Below, piece by piece: positions 51,701 to 60,249 of a stretch of DNA of 64,000 bases. The position numbers and the translations under genes are program-made. Origin of the DNA: Andalucia godoyi (lineage: Eukaryota; Discoba; Jakobea; Jakobida; Andaluciidae); assembly GCA_009859145.1 (NCBI GenBank), contig VRVR01000010.1:248001-312000 (forward strand), given 5' to 3'. Position 1 is the stretch's first letter, and each line of letters opens with the position of its first letter. Under the pieces are notes generated by a model. It was not told the DNA's origin, ran no database searches, and saw only the letters and a list, made by a program, of their open reading frames with translations.

Positions 51701-54700
51701 CGGCGGTTGCGCACCGTACTCTTCGCGTGCGGGCATGTTCACATCGTCGACAAAGAGCAGATACTGCTTGCCAGAGGGCGGGCCATAGATACCCTTTCGA
51801 CGCTTGTCCAGCTTTCCGTCGATGATGTCCTGCGTTTGGTTCGCGGATGTCTGGGCAGAAAACGCCATGAATTGCGGAATGAATTTGTCGGACATTCCTC
51901 TCATGAGTTTGTCGGCAATGGTCAGAGTCTTACCAGTGCCCGTCGGACCAACGCAGAGCACATGCTTGCCTTTTGACAGCAAATGCTCCAGAAGCCAAGA
52001 ATATCGGATGGAATCCATGGTCGGAACGATGATGTCCGAGAACTTGAGTTTCGGATCCAGTTGCACAGGAGGGACCGTTTCAATCCACGACTTCCACTGA
52101 ATCGGGCCACGTCCGATCGAAGCCTTCCCCGCATCTTCCTCCTCGCCACCCGCACTAATTGCCTCGCCAAGATCAAGGTAATAGTCGTAAACAAGTCCGG
52201 TTTTCGGAATTGAGACACCGCTCTTCTGCTTGCGCAACAATTCTCGAAGGAACTGATCAAACTTTGGTCGCGAGGTCCGATCCAAAGCACCACCAATAGA
52301 CCAAATAAGCGAGAACACAAAGATGGGTTCAATCTTCGAAGGGAACAGATCCAATACATCCTTGGCCGGTTTATAATCCTCCAATGGACGAGGACGAAGG
52401 GCAAACATGAAGCAATCAATCATTCTGAAGAACGAGCACACAAGATTGTTATCAACAGTCGGAACGTATTCTCGGCAGTTACGACGTACAAACTTGAGAG
52501 ACTCGTAAAGGTACTGATCAAACAATTCCTGGAAACGCGGACGCAGTTCTACCACAGTCTCTGGAAGGGCATCCAGCCAAGATGACACCAGAGCTGCGTT
52601 ACCAACGGAAGTGGCTGGTTCCATATAAACCATACCACAACGAGACACGGTCGCAGGGGACGCAACTGACAGATCCTCCACCTCAAAGATGATATTCATC
52701 TTCCGGGACATGGGGATGATTTCGCCGGATACCAGACACAACTTCTTGTTTTCATCCAGCACCGTGTTCATGGACTCGATCCACAGAGCATCCACAGGGC
52801 CGTCAAACAACAGCCACTTTCGCTTCTCCGACGCGTCGTACGCACACTCTCGGTACAGTGTCGCAAGGATACCGTCCGTCCACTCGTGTGTAGCCTCATC
52901 GAATTGCCCGTACAACTGACCCATTGTGATCGATTTCGGATTGCAAATGCGGGTCATGATCTCGTCAAACTTGGCTAAGTGGTGGATTTTGCCCTGGGCT
53001 CTGGCGAGAACCTTCCGAGCGCATGTTTTCCCGGACCCAGTGGGACCAACCAACATGAGACCGTGACGGAGCACCGTGGTTTCAAAAAGCTGAATACATT
53101 TGGTTATGAAAGTGTCAACAGGCTGAAGACCGAGTTCCTTGATCGATTCCTTGAGGGCGGAAAGCAAAGCACCGTAATCAGACTGCGGGAGTTCCACACC
53201 AGGGAACAAGTCCGAAATGATACCGTTGAAGAGCACAATATCGTCCGCCAAGAATTTCGGCAAATTGGAATCGCGGAGCGCACGGAGCAGAACAAGGTCT
53301 TCCAAAGCATTCGGTTCGTCCCTCTTGAGAAGACCGGCGGCATTGATAACTGTGTTCACGGCACGCATTCCGAAATCGTAGTGATCCTGAGAAGACAGTT
53401 GCTCTGAGGAAAGGCGGAAGGTCGCAACCATCTTCTGAGCAAGTTTCTTTGCTTCCCGGAAGCCAAATGAAAACAGTCGAATTTCAGCAATGAGTGCGTA
53501 GTCCGGGACCATGCACGCAACCGGGCGGAAGAGAGCCTTCAAGTTGTCCGGCAGTTCTGTGCGTCCTGCATAACCAGGATTCATGGTGATAAACACTGCA
53601 AATGCAGGATTGACACGAATTTCAGTCCCCTCAAACACAATCTTATCAACACCCTGTCGAAGAGCTTGCGTGAGCGTGATCATTTGTTGCGCAACAACAG
53701 ACAGAACTTCGACATCGATACGATTGAACTCGTCAAAACACGCCCATGCTCCAGCCATCGCAAGACCTTTGAAGAATTTACCCATGGCGAGGTAGTCCAG
53801 TCCTTCCTGACAGTTGAAAACGACACACTGTTTGGCCAAGGCTTTTGCAAGATCCTTGACCGTCTCGGTCTTTCCCGTACCGGCCGGTCCGGCAGGTGCA
53901 CCGCCCAAAAACATCGATAACGCGGAAGTCAACGTGAGATAGATACGATCCGTGAGTGGAGTAATGACCAGGCGCGATGTGTTTCCAAGATATTCATATC
54001 CATACTTGAACACTGACTCAACCTGCTTGACCCACAAGTCCCTTCCATCCCACTCGTACCGCATCTGTGAAATCCATTCAAAGTCCGTGATTTGAGAAAT
54101 ACCAGCTTCTGCCATAGTAGCAACAACATCACGAGCATGCACATCAATCGTAATCAGCGCACCGAGTGTAATACGAGAGAGAACGGGAAGGTCTCCACGA
54201 ACGACCTCTGCAAGGTCCAGTAGCTGCTTTTGGCAAACTTGCCCGTATTCTTTGACCCCCTCAAGCCCCTTCTCCTCAATTGCCTTCCCACACTCTGTGG
54301 TCCAGAACACCTGCGAGCCGACGAGAACGACTTGGCCGGCCCAATTCAACACCCACTTCTGGCGGGGAGTCGTGACGTAGTCCTTCAGGGACCCATCAAT
54401 TTGAACTCGAATAGACTCGCACATCATACGCTCCACAACGTTCAGCCACTCCTCAACGTTTCCTTTCGGATAAATCTTTTCCGCAAACGGAATGACTTCT
54501 CCCTCACCGGAATACATATGAGTCATGCCGTCGTCCGGCTGGAATTCCAGTTTCGCAACTGCCTCGAAACACTTGCGAAGGTGTTTCTGGACAGCACGGG
54601 GCTCGCGAGTCTGCGAAAGAATTTCCAACAACTCATCATTGGACAAAAAATAGAAACGCGCGAATGCCTGTCGTTTTGTCTCAAGATAATCATTGAGACC

Positions 54701-57700
54701 CTTCTGAACAAGGTCTAGTAGTTTGTTGGATTCTTGGAAATTGTCCAACAGTTTTGCGGTGCCCGTGCAGTAGGTCATGACGTGCGGAATCTTGAAGACT
54801 CCAGCCATGATCTTCTTCCACAGGCGGTCCACCGTTGCAAATCGCTTTCCTTCCATAGGAAGCTGTCGCATAATATCGTCGGACGAGAAGATAGGCTCCA
54901 GATATAACCAGTTACGCTGGCACGTGAGCCACTCTTCAAGAATGTCGGAACACAGACGAAGTTTCGTTTCCCAAATGGCAATACGCTCTTCAAAAGGTTT
55001 CTTGAAGGCCGAAAAGGACATGGACTGCGTCATAACAATATGATCGTCCAGCATTTGTCCAATTTCATCCGATCCCCTGATGACATAAGTACCCGTCTCT
55101 TTGTAAGGAAGAACCTCAAACTCAACGGGCTTCCATTCGTCCTCCATTTTGTCCAATGCACGCTCGATGTTGTACTCCTTTCCGGCAACATCGCAAATTT
55201 CGCTGATCTCCGCAGTTCTTTCATGAAGGCGCATATCAAACACATCTTTCAACGTTGCAATCGTGCCCCCTTCACCCGGCTGAATTCGGAAACCTAACTT
55301 GGCACTGAGCGCATCCCAGTGTCGTTGTCGCATACCAGGCTGGCGAAGGGACTGGATCAGCGGCAAGAACGGCTTAAAGTCGTCCAACTGCTTCTTGATC
55401 TCCTCAGCAATCGCAAGAATCTTGGGCTGCTCCTTGAAAGCTTTCATGCTCTTGAACATCACGCGCCAGGCGTTATTGACATTTCTGTCAATTTCCTCGG
55501 AGTTCAAAGACTCAAACGGGTCATGCATCCAGTCATGATACCACTTCGTCCAATCGGACGCGGAAACCCACATTTGGGCGTAGGGATCGAACTCCTTATT
55601 AATGGCGCTGATTGAGTCATATTCAGTAACCCCACGCCCAAATAATCCTTCTCGACTGTTTGCCAACTTCGCCTGTTCTTCGCAACGCTTAACTTCCTTG
55701 ATAAGATGCTTGACCTCTGCTGCGACTTCGTGCACCTTTGCCAAATCGGTGTGCTTGTTGAAGGTAGATACGGTACGAGAAAGTCGCTCGACCTCCTTGG
55801 ACAGCGTCTCCTGATCTTTTTGGAGAGCTTGCGCGAATTGGTCGCGGGACTCGGCAATGATCTCCTCGCAATTCTCGATAACCTTCTCGACCTTGGATGG
55901 AATTGCCAAAGACTGCCAGATTCCCTTGAAGTCCTCTTCAGACACCGGAAACAGGAACTTCTCAAGGATTTCCAAATCCACACGGATGGCTCCCAGCGAA
56001 GGCTGCATCTTTTCGATCAACGACGGGACAGTCTTCTTATACTCTTCAATTTCCACAACCTCCTCAATGTTCTTGGGACGTTTCTGCAGCTTCTGGAGCA
56101 TGTCGGAATACTCGGTAGATACCTGTTTCACGCGGGTTCTGGCATGCTTGGCAATCAACTCGAGAACCAACTTGACGAGTTCATCGCACTTGCGGGAGAG
56201 TTGAAGACGGATCGTCTTCAAGTCCATCAAAAAGGGACCGACAACAACGGTTGACTGAATCTTTTGGAGGATTTCCGCCTTGCGTGCCAAATGCTTTCGG
56301 ACTTCCGTTTGCATTTCGTCAATCGTGTGGTCCTGTTCCTCATAAGCCGCCACATATTCGACAGGCTTCATTTTTGCGAGTTCACGATACTGTTCAAACG
56401 CGTTGATGTACTGCGTAAGCGCAAACACAACGCTGTCAATGGCCTTGGAAATTCGCTCCTTTCCAGCAACAATGTGCGCCTCATCAGGCTGAGGGAATTC
56501 CAGAGTGTCCAAAGAAGGCCAGAAGAATTGATCCATGACATGTTGTTCAAGCCGAGGCACATCCTTCAAAACAGCCACACCTTTTAGGAACACCTGGACT
56601 GGCACTTCCACAAACCGTTGGGGATCTGTGGAAACCTTGAATTCTCCTTCGGATTCGACAAGGTCAACTGCAAACAGTGGACGAATAGGAACATAATCCA
56701 TATTCTTGGGGGTGCACACCATCTCCCCAGCCCCGATAACCTGGATATCGTAGCCAAACTGGTGCTCCACAAACTGCACATATCGCTCAACATTGGAGCG
56801 CACAAGATCTCGCAGCGCCTCTTCCATCATGAACTTCATCGTGTTCATGAGGCGCTTCAGCTTTGACATCTCGTACGTTTCCCGGGACTGTTCCGCGAGA
56901 TTCAGCCAACCCTTCCCGATAGGACGCATGGCTTGCTTGACGCCAGTCTTGAGAATGTGGATCCAGTTCTCCCGAAGGTACGTCAAACACTGATTCGCGA
57001 CTGCGCTTTGCAGTTGCTCGTACTCATCGATTCTGAGAGTCTTTGTGAATTCGATTTGGTACAATCGCTCATGTGCAATTCGCAGGCACTCCGACCGTAC
57101 GGCCTGCAGTGCCTTGATGACTTCCGGAACCAGGTACGTTGAAAAGGAAAACGATTTGAAATGGTCCACAAAGTCATGGGGCGGAATTGGGAGCAAGCCA
57201 TAGTCTGGAACAGGGGGCTGCGCTTCCTTTTCTGGCAGCTGCAGAGAAGCAAACAGGTCCTGCTGCGCCGGATCGTGGATGGATTCTTCAAAAACAATTC
57301 GATTCATCGCTCTACAATACTCGACCGAAGATTCGTCCACAAGTTCTTGGATGTTCAGCCTGGGCTGCGCTGCGACAAGGCGCTGTGTGTTGAAGGACAG
57401 ACGAAGGACGGACGCAATCTGACGTTCGGGCATTGGTGGAATATCATCTGTAGGCATGTTGTCAATGTACAAGTTGTAACGCAATACTGCTTCAGCTTGT
57501 GCACGCGCATGATGCGCGAATGCTACACGATCTGCAAAACGTGCGGGATCCTCTGTTTTGAAGTAGCAGTTGATCCTGGGAACGCGAAATGCCACATAGT
57601 CGCCCTCTATTCTGGCAATATACATCATTTGCTTGGGATCATAAGCAAAGACAATACAGTCCTTCCATGCCCCAGTCTGTGTATCCTCATTCCACTGCAA

Positions 57701-58348
57701 GATGCGTGCTGGCTGCTCGACTTCGACCCATTCTTCGGGGTTTCGAACATCAAAATCGGTGTTGTCAAATGCCTCCAAGGGCAAATACGATTTTTGGGCA
57801 GGCGGCATTGCATAGTTGATACCCCGCTCCTCCAGAACCTTTTCAAGATCGACGGATGCGTAGAGTCTCCGGCGTCTTTCGATTTCCACCTTTCGAGGCA
57901 CCTGTCCAGGACCGCTGACGAATGGAATCATCACTTTCGGCTCGGCCTTTCGTTGCTGACCGATTGCAAGACTCTTCAAAATTGCAGACTGACCAGATCC
58001 ATTTTGAGCGTGAGAGCTTGGTGATCCAAGAGCAAACGACGCCGCAGAAGGAACCGTTTTTTGAATTCGCGGAGAAACCGGATGGACATTCCCTCCAGCA
58101 ACTCCTGCATCATGCAGACCAGATGCAGACGGCGACGAATCCGACATGGAGAAAAAACCGCGCGCATTGGGCGACTGCAAACTGGTAGCAGTGGGAGATG
58201 CGCCCAATGCTCTGGGAGACTCTGAGCCGAAACCGCCGATAGGAGGAAGCGGTGCAGAGCCGTTGAGAGGTTGTCGAATCGACGACTTCAATTTGGAAGC
58301 TCGCATTGCCTTGAATTCCTCTTGCGAGATTTTGCTGGGGGAGCTCAT
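45767..58348 (-). CDS. Axonemal dynein heavy chain, inner-arm type
   Basis: Motor subunit of a ciliary inner-arm dynein, 4,193 residues in one uninterrupted frame. The order is a disordered Ser/Pro N-terminus (about 1-140), the tail, then the linker, AAA1 with GPAGTGKTETVKDLAKAL near residue 1485, AAA2 with GPTGSGKTC near 1767, AAA3 with GPTGTGKTLTI near 2133 and AAA4 with GVGGSGRQSLARV near 2486. The coiled-coil stalk with the microtubule-binding domain spans about 2700-3070, and AAA5, AAA6 and the C-terminal domain follow. AAA1 Walker B reads WACFDEFNRID. Text such as VFVLSAGADP and SLGQGQGPIAERLM matches the single-headed DNAH3/7/12 group best; DNAH6 is an alternative. The start is MSSPSKISQEEFK at 58348, just after ATATCAGGAAA. 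Its presence shows the organism builds a motile flagellum. Confidence 0.97.
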   Translation of the reverse strand: MSSPSKISQEEFKAMRASKLKSSIRQPLNGSAPLPPIGGFGSESPRALGASPTATSLQSPNARGFFSMSDSSPSASGLHDAGVAGGNVHPVSPRIQKTVPSAASFALGSPSSHAQNGSGQSAILKSLAIGQQRKAEPKVMIPFVSGPGQVPRKVEIERRRRLYASVDLEKVLEERGINYAMPPAQKSYLPLEAFDNTDFDVRNPEEWVEVEQPARILQWNEDTQTGAWKDCIVFAYDPKQMMYIARIEGDYVAFRVPRINCYFKTEDPARFADRVAFAHHARAQAEAVLRYNLYIDNMPTDDIPPMPERQIASVLRLSFNTQRLVAAQPRLNIQELVDESSVEYCRAMNRIVFEESIHDPAQQDLFASLQLPEKEAQPPVPDYGLLPIPPHDFVDHFKSFSFSTYLVPEVIKALQAVRSECLRIAHERLYQIEFTKTLRIDEYEQLQSAVANQCLTYLRENWIHILKTGVKQAMRPIGKGWLNLAEQSRETYEMSKLKRLMNTMKFMMEEALRDLVRSNVERYVQFVEHQFGYDIQVIGAGEMVCTPKNMDYVPIRPLFAVDLVESEGEFKVSTDPQRFVEVPVQVFLKGVAVLKDVPRLEQHVMDQFFWPSLDTLEFPQPDEAHIVAGKERISKAIDSVVFALTQYINAFEQYRELAKMKPVEYVAAYEEQDHTIDEMQTEVRKHLARKAEILQKIQSTVVVGPFLMDLKTIRLQLSRKCDELVKLVLELIAKHARTRVKQVSTEYSDMLQKLQKRPKNIEEVVEIEEYKKTVPSLIEKMQPSLGAIRVDLEILEKFLFPVSEEDFKGIWQSLAIPSKVEKVIENCEEIIAESRDQFAQALQKDQETLSKEVERLSRTVSTFNKHTDLAKVHEVAAEVKHLIKEVKRCEEQAKLANSREGLFGRGVTEYDSISAINKEFDPYAQMWVSASDWTKWYHDWMHDPFESLNSEEIDRNVNNAWRVMFKSMKAFKEQPKILAIAEEIKKQLDDFKPFLPLIQSLRQPGMRQRHWDALSAKLGFRIQPGEGGTIATLKDVFDMRLHERTAEISEICDVAGKEYNIERALDKMEDEWKPVEFEVLPYKETGTYVIRGSDEIGQMLDDHIVMTQSMSFSAFKKPFEERIAIWETKLRLCSDILEEWLTCQRNWLYLEPIFSSDDIMRQLPMEGKRFATVDRLWKKIMAGVFKIPHVMTYCTGTAKLLDNFQESNKLLDLVQKGLNDYLETKRQAFARFYFLSNDELLEILSQTREPRAVQKHLRKCFEAVAKLEFQPDDGMTHMYSGEGEVIPFAEKIYPKGNVEEWLNVVERMMCESIRVQIDGSLKDYVTTPRQKWVLNWAGQVVLVGSQVFWTTECGKAIEEKGLEGVKEYGQVCQKQLLDLAEVVRGDLPVLSRITLGALITIDVHARDVVATMAEAGISQITDFEWISQMRYEWDGRDLWVKQVESVFKYGYEYLGNTSRLVITPLTDRIYLTLTSALSMFLGGAPAGPAGTGKTETVKDLAKALAKQCVVFNCQEGLDYLAMGKFFKGLAMAGAWACFDEFNRIDVEVLSVVAQQMITLTQALRQGVDKIVFEGTEIRVNPAFAVFITMNPGYAGRTELPDNLKALFRPVACMVPDYALIAEIRLFSFGFREAKKLAQKMVATFRLSSEQLSSQDHYDFGMRAVNTVINAAGLLKRDEPNALEDLVLLRALRDSNLPKFLADDIVLFNGIISDLFPGVELPQSDYGALLSALKESIKELGLQPVDTFITKCIQLFETTVLRHGLMLVGPTGSGKTCARKVLARAQGKIHHLAKFDEIMTRICNPKSITMGQLYGQFDEATHEWTDGILATLYRECAYDASEKRKWLLFDGPVDALWIESMNTVLDENKKLCLVSGEIIPMSRKMNIIFEVEDLSVASPATVSRCGMVYMEPATSVGNAALVSSWLDALPETVVELRPRFQELFDQYLYESLKFVRRNCREYVPTVDNNLVCSFFRMIDCFMFALRPRPLEDYKPAKDVLDLFPSKIEPIFVFSLIWSIGGALDRTSRPKFDQFLRELLRKQKSGVSIPKTGLVYDYYLDLGEAISAGGEEEDAGKASIGRGPIQWKSWIETVPPVQLDPKLKFSDIIVPTMDSIRYSWLLEHLLSKGKHVLCVGPTGTGKTLTIADKLMRGMSDKFIPQFMAFSAQTSANQTQDIIDGKLDKRRKGIYGPPSGKQYLLFVDDVNMPAREEYGAQPPIELLRQFLDHGGWYDRAKFEFRNIVDTTIVGAMGPPGGGRNPVTNRFLRHFNFVSFPEMEDDSMRRIFSTILSTFLKANNFADAVNGLADVLIEASIAVYNIVLAELLPTPVKSHYTFNLRDLAKVVQGLMSADPKKMAEPADLARLWTHECSRVFRDRLVDNQDRMWFDKLVGEEVKKKFKLDFNRDIMNVPSFGRIVFADFMNMDTRSFEQVTDAAKLQRVVEEFLDDYNNSSVGMNKPMKLVMFMDALEHVCRISRILRQPGGNALLLGVGGSGRQSLARVASFIMEYQVFQIEISKGYGKVEWRNDLRKVLMKAGVENKPCVFLFSDTQIVKESFLEDINNLLNSGEVPNIMEPADMDNIYSVLQPVCQAEGIMPTKINMFARFVKRCKENGHIILAFSPIGEAFRTRLRMFPALVNCCTIDWFSEWPDQALRSVAQTAFEDTPLGDESMVKSVVDMCVSVHQSVERASGRFLASERRYNYVTPTSYLQLLSTFKRMLALKREEVATAKKRLVVGLDKLESTEKDVAILKTELTEMQPVLIETSRQVEEMMIQISKDKADADETRKVVLKEEADSSAKASECKAIKEDAQRDLDEALPALESAVSSLKSLKVSDIQEVAAYKTPPAGVKLVMEAICILKNLQPKMVGEAGKKVADYWEPSVKLLKDARGLLDSFFEYDKDNIAESVIKKIGPYIESPDFVPDKIRKVSTACTSMCQWCHAMYKYHFVSKSVEPKRQALAAAEKELGETMERLKQAKATLKTVEEKIADLELKFSEAVAKKDELGRKVRECEVKMDRAGRLIGGLGGEKIRWRNTVEVLGQQEKAVIGDVIVASGAIAYVGAFTAFFRQELYKEWIAALQKAKIVCTSDVKLTSVLGDPVKIREWTIKGLPTDGLSIENGIILSKSTRWPLLIDPQGQANKWVKNTEKENGLEVLKLTDEQMLRSLENAVRFGKPVLIENVGESLPASLEPILLRETFKQGGSEMIKLGDSVIPYHPDFRLYITTKLRNPHYSPETCVKVTLLNFLITPDGLQDQLLGIVVAKERPDLEEMKNQLVVSNARMKKELKTIEDEILRMLSESSGDILEDEALINTLAKSKETSVEINAKVAEAEETEKAIDTTRGGYRPVAVRAAILFFCVADMAAVDPMYQYSLQWFVRLFISAIDNAEKGSLTAEEEPQYKDDDAGREGLILQRRLKFLNDYFTYSLYLNICRSLFEKHKLLFSFLLTTRILQGADLIDGEEWRFLLTGGVSTEVAVPNPAPSWLMPNVWAELNDLSGLPRFQGFASDVFAKNIGHFEKYFESANAHRFPLPGDWETKFDQLQKMLVLRCLRPDKVTEAVQDYVAAQLGGKFIEPPPFDLPGSYADSSPTVPLIFVLSAGADPASELFRFADEKGFTKKLNSISLGQGQGPIAERLMADAMERGGWILLQNCHLATSWMPSLERIVENFAPEKMHRDFRLWLTSMPSEKFPVSVLQNSVKMTNEPPKGLRANLRGSFVPLDQNFLDDCKKPDAFRKLLFALCFFHAQIQERRKFGPLGWNIRYEFTNGDLLVCMKQLKMFLDKYEEVPFKVLRFLFGQINYGGRVTDDWDRRLLLTMQNSAISQAILVPGHSFSDSGIYHTLKGPEHGEPDTLLEDYLEYIKGLPINPAPEVFGLHENADITCAQAETRDMMELILSLQPRTSGGAGSKSREAVIEAVATDILNRVPDAWHVGDVMEKYPTTYAESMNTVLVQEVIRYNKLLVAMRRSLQDILKALKGLVVMSGELEAMGTSLFNNQVPKLWSSKAYPSLKLLSSWTSDLLQRLDFINSWIQTGMPTVYWISGLYFPQAALTGILQNYARKYKVAVDSVSFDFVVMPAYQVSEISGKPEDGAYMRGLYMEGARWDPVDKCIGDSKPRELFAPMPILWFKPVQNRVKPPAGTVYECPVYKTVSRAGTLSTTGHSTNFVLSVEFPTRVDPSVWIKRGCAAFCALAT

Positions 58349-59080
58349 TTTCCTGATATGGTGATCACCAAAAGCAAGCACTCCAACAAGATACCAACAG
58401 GCTAGAAAACAGGCAGAAGAAAAACGGCAGAAGAAAAAGGGAACAAACAAGGAAAAACAATCGAATGATGAAGAAGGATGTATGACAAATAACAAGAAGA
58501 ATAGCAATGATGGAAAAAAAATTATATATGTGTGAAAGAGTCGACTGTCTTGCTTTTGTATTTTTTGTCGTTTTTCTTTCTCTCGTTACTTTTTTCGTGG
58601 AGAGATTTTGGCAGTGTCTGAAGAAGGGAAAAGAGGGGAATGAGGGACAGCCAGGAATGACTGACGGTTGTTGGAAAGGTGGAGAATGGGAAATGTCATT
58701 TCTGTCATCATGATGACATTTGGTCTGCTCTTACCGGCGAAAAACATATCACAAAAAACAAAAAAAACCCGCTGCCACTTTTTGCGATATGATGAAGCAA
58801 TCTACAGCGCACGTAAACGAAAACACTGCCACGCACCGTGCGCATGCGCATGCGTTTGTTACGGTATCTTAAGCAGCTCCGTCACACGATGCCCGGTTCG
58901 TTTCGCCTCCCATTTTGATCATGAAATCCCTATAAACACGCCACCGCGTTGCATTCTCGCACAGCGACGCTCATTTCTTATTTTTATTGTCCATGCAACG
59001 CACCATGTACGTCACGCCCGCAACGCTGCGCAAGACCCATGACAATCTCCACCGCCACCTTCCGGCACTGGATCTGATGC

Positions 59081-59453
59081 AAAACGGCGCGGCAGATGTT
59101 GACATGGGGCCATTATCAATTCCAGCAGCGGCTGCTCTGTAAATCGCGCGAATTCGCGGGGGCGGCAGGTGTCGATTGTGACTTGTGACGGAGGAGTACA
59201 CGTCTAAAGCGTGCGGCCGCTGCGGGGAAATGCATCGCAAGATGTATGGAGGCAAGGTGTGTTTTGTTGCCCATCGTGCAAATGCACGGTCGACCGCGAT
59301 TGGAACGGCGCGCGCAACATCTACATCTATCTTAGGAACGTCTCTCATGCCGAGGGGCGTGTTGGGGCCTACCCCCTTCCAATCATGCTATGCATGTTGT
59401 TTGATTATGGGTGATCAGCGATGATTGTCCGTGGTTAGTGTGCAATGCAGGCG
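59081..59453 (+). mobile_element. Decayed Fanzor/TnpB-like element, C-terminal half (copy B)
   Basis: This is the best-preserved of the three relics. From 59081 one frame reads KTARQMLTWGHYQFQQRLL and continues to a stop near 59187. The next frame gives VTEEYTSKACGRCGEMHRK (RuvC-II glutamate and the first zinc-ribbon Cys pair). A third frame gives CPSCKCTVDRDWNGARNIYI (second Cys pair, RuvC-III Asp and the D.N.ARNI signature). Two small shifts separate these otherwise conserved blocks. The first block aligns with copy A (QQRLL.KS, YTSK..G.CG, DRDWN.GARN). The copy ends in GTGCAATGCAGGCG at 59440-59453. The N-terminal half is absent. It lies 74 nt from the 3' end of the Yvh1-type gene. Confidence 0.82.
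59440..59453 (+). other. Conserved 3'-terminal motif of Fanzor-like copy B
   Basis: GTGCAATGCAGGCG, preceded by TCAGCGATG that matches TCAGTGATG in copy A (20708-20716). Probable element right end. Confidence 0.55.
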
Positions 59454-59526
59454 TCGAAGAGGGAAAAGCCTTTTTGTATGTTTTGTTTATGACAGATTCG
59501 CGATAAAACAGATGAATAGATCGCAC

Positions 59527-59934
59527 TCAGCTGGGTTTGTTTTGAGATCCTAGAGCACCCGGGACGACATCGATTCGACTTCGCTGGACTTGGAACCCCG
59601 GGTTGATCCACGCTCCACAAGAACACTGAGCGCCGGACCAGTGCCAATCTCCGATCTTGGAAGCACACTTTGGACACGCAAGCTTGCCTTCGAGCTGGGA
59701 AATCTCGGGAATGGAAGAAATCCACGGGAGCGACTCGACGGATTCGGGAGTGAGAAATAGCGACATGCATCGCGTCTCAATCCCAGATCGAAGCGTTTTG
59801 CGACCCTTGTAGTATCCAAATGCGGCGCTTGCAGCTCCTTCGGCGGGTTTGTCGTGAATCAGAATGTTATCATCAGAAAACAACACCGATCTGCACTTTC
59901 TGCATGCATACGAGTTTGAGTTTGTTGTCGACAT
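59527..59934 (-). CDS. Stand-alone Yvh1/DUSP12-type zinc-binding protein
   Basis: A 135-residue protein that is essentially the C-terminal zinc domain of the Yvh1/DUSP12 dual-specificity phosphatase, without the phosphatase. Cys pairs are visible in order: ACRKC (residues 11, 14), TRCMSLF, CPKC (about 87, 90) and QCSCG. Family motifs are present: LPWISS, LEGKLACPKCASKIGDWHWSGAQCSCGAW (given only as LEGKLACPKC and GDWHWSGAQC), then INPGFQVQRSRID. In yeast and human Yvh1 this zinc domain acts in 60S ribosome maturation (Mrt4 release) independently of catalysis, so a ribosome-assembly role is the reasonable inference. ATG 59934 lies about 25 nt after a TATATAAAG box on the minus strand. Confidence 0.88.
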   Translation of the reverse strand: MSTTNSNSYACRKCRSVLFSDDNILIHDKPAEGAASAAFGYYKGRKTLRSGIETRCMSLFLTPESVESLPWISSIPEISQLEGKLACPKCASKIGDWHWSGAQCSCGAWINPGFQVQRSRIDVVPGALGSQNKPS

Positions 59935-59963
59935 TCCGCTCTTTGTTTGTCTTTATATATGCG

Positions 59964-59989
59964 TGTGTGTGTGTGTGTGTGTGTGTGCA
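59964..59989. repeat. (TG)n microsatellite
   Basis: About 13 TG units upstream of the Yvh1-type gene; reads CA on its coding strand, just upstream of the TATATAAAG box. Confidence 0.95.
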
Positions 59990-60249
59990 AACAAGCACAT
60001 TGTATGTTTTTTCCTTCCTGCTTTTTTCGCTGTTTTCTTTCCTCCTCCGTGCAGTTGCTGAAGATCCGGCGATGGTGACACAACGATTTTTTAATTACAA
60101 ACGGTGATACTGATGACAAATTTTGCATTTGCAAACTTGCGTGTAAGGAGGAGAAAAAACACACACACACACACACGAAATTATCATGACATGCAGCGAG
60201 AATGGCGCACACGTATACATTGGGAGATAGAGAGAGAGAGAGAGCTCAT

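Larger units (their letters stand above)
58349..59526. other. Intergenic region with Fanzor relic
   Basis: The left part is the dynein leader (A/T-rich). The right part, 59081-59453, contains a decayed Fanzor/TnpB-like copy. No other gene is apparent. Confidence 0.6.

Noticed and set aside
45767-58348. Several 100-400-codon plus-strand frames antisense to the dynein gene (e.g. 50303-51559)
   Set aside because: They are complement shadows of conserved dynein segments without own motifs.
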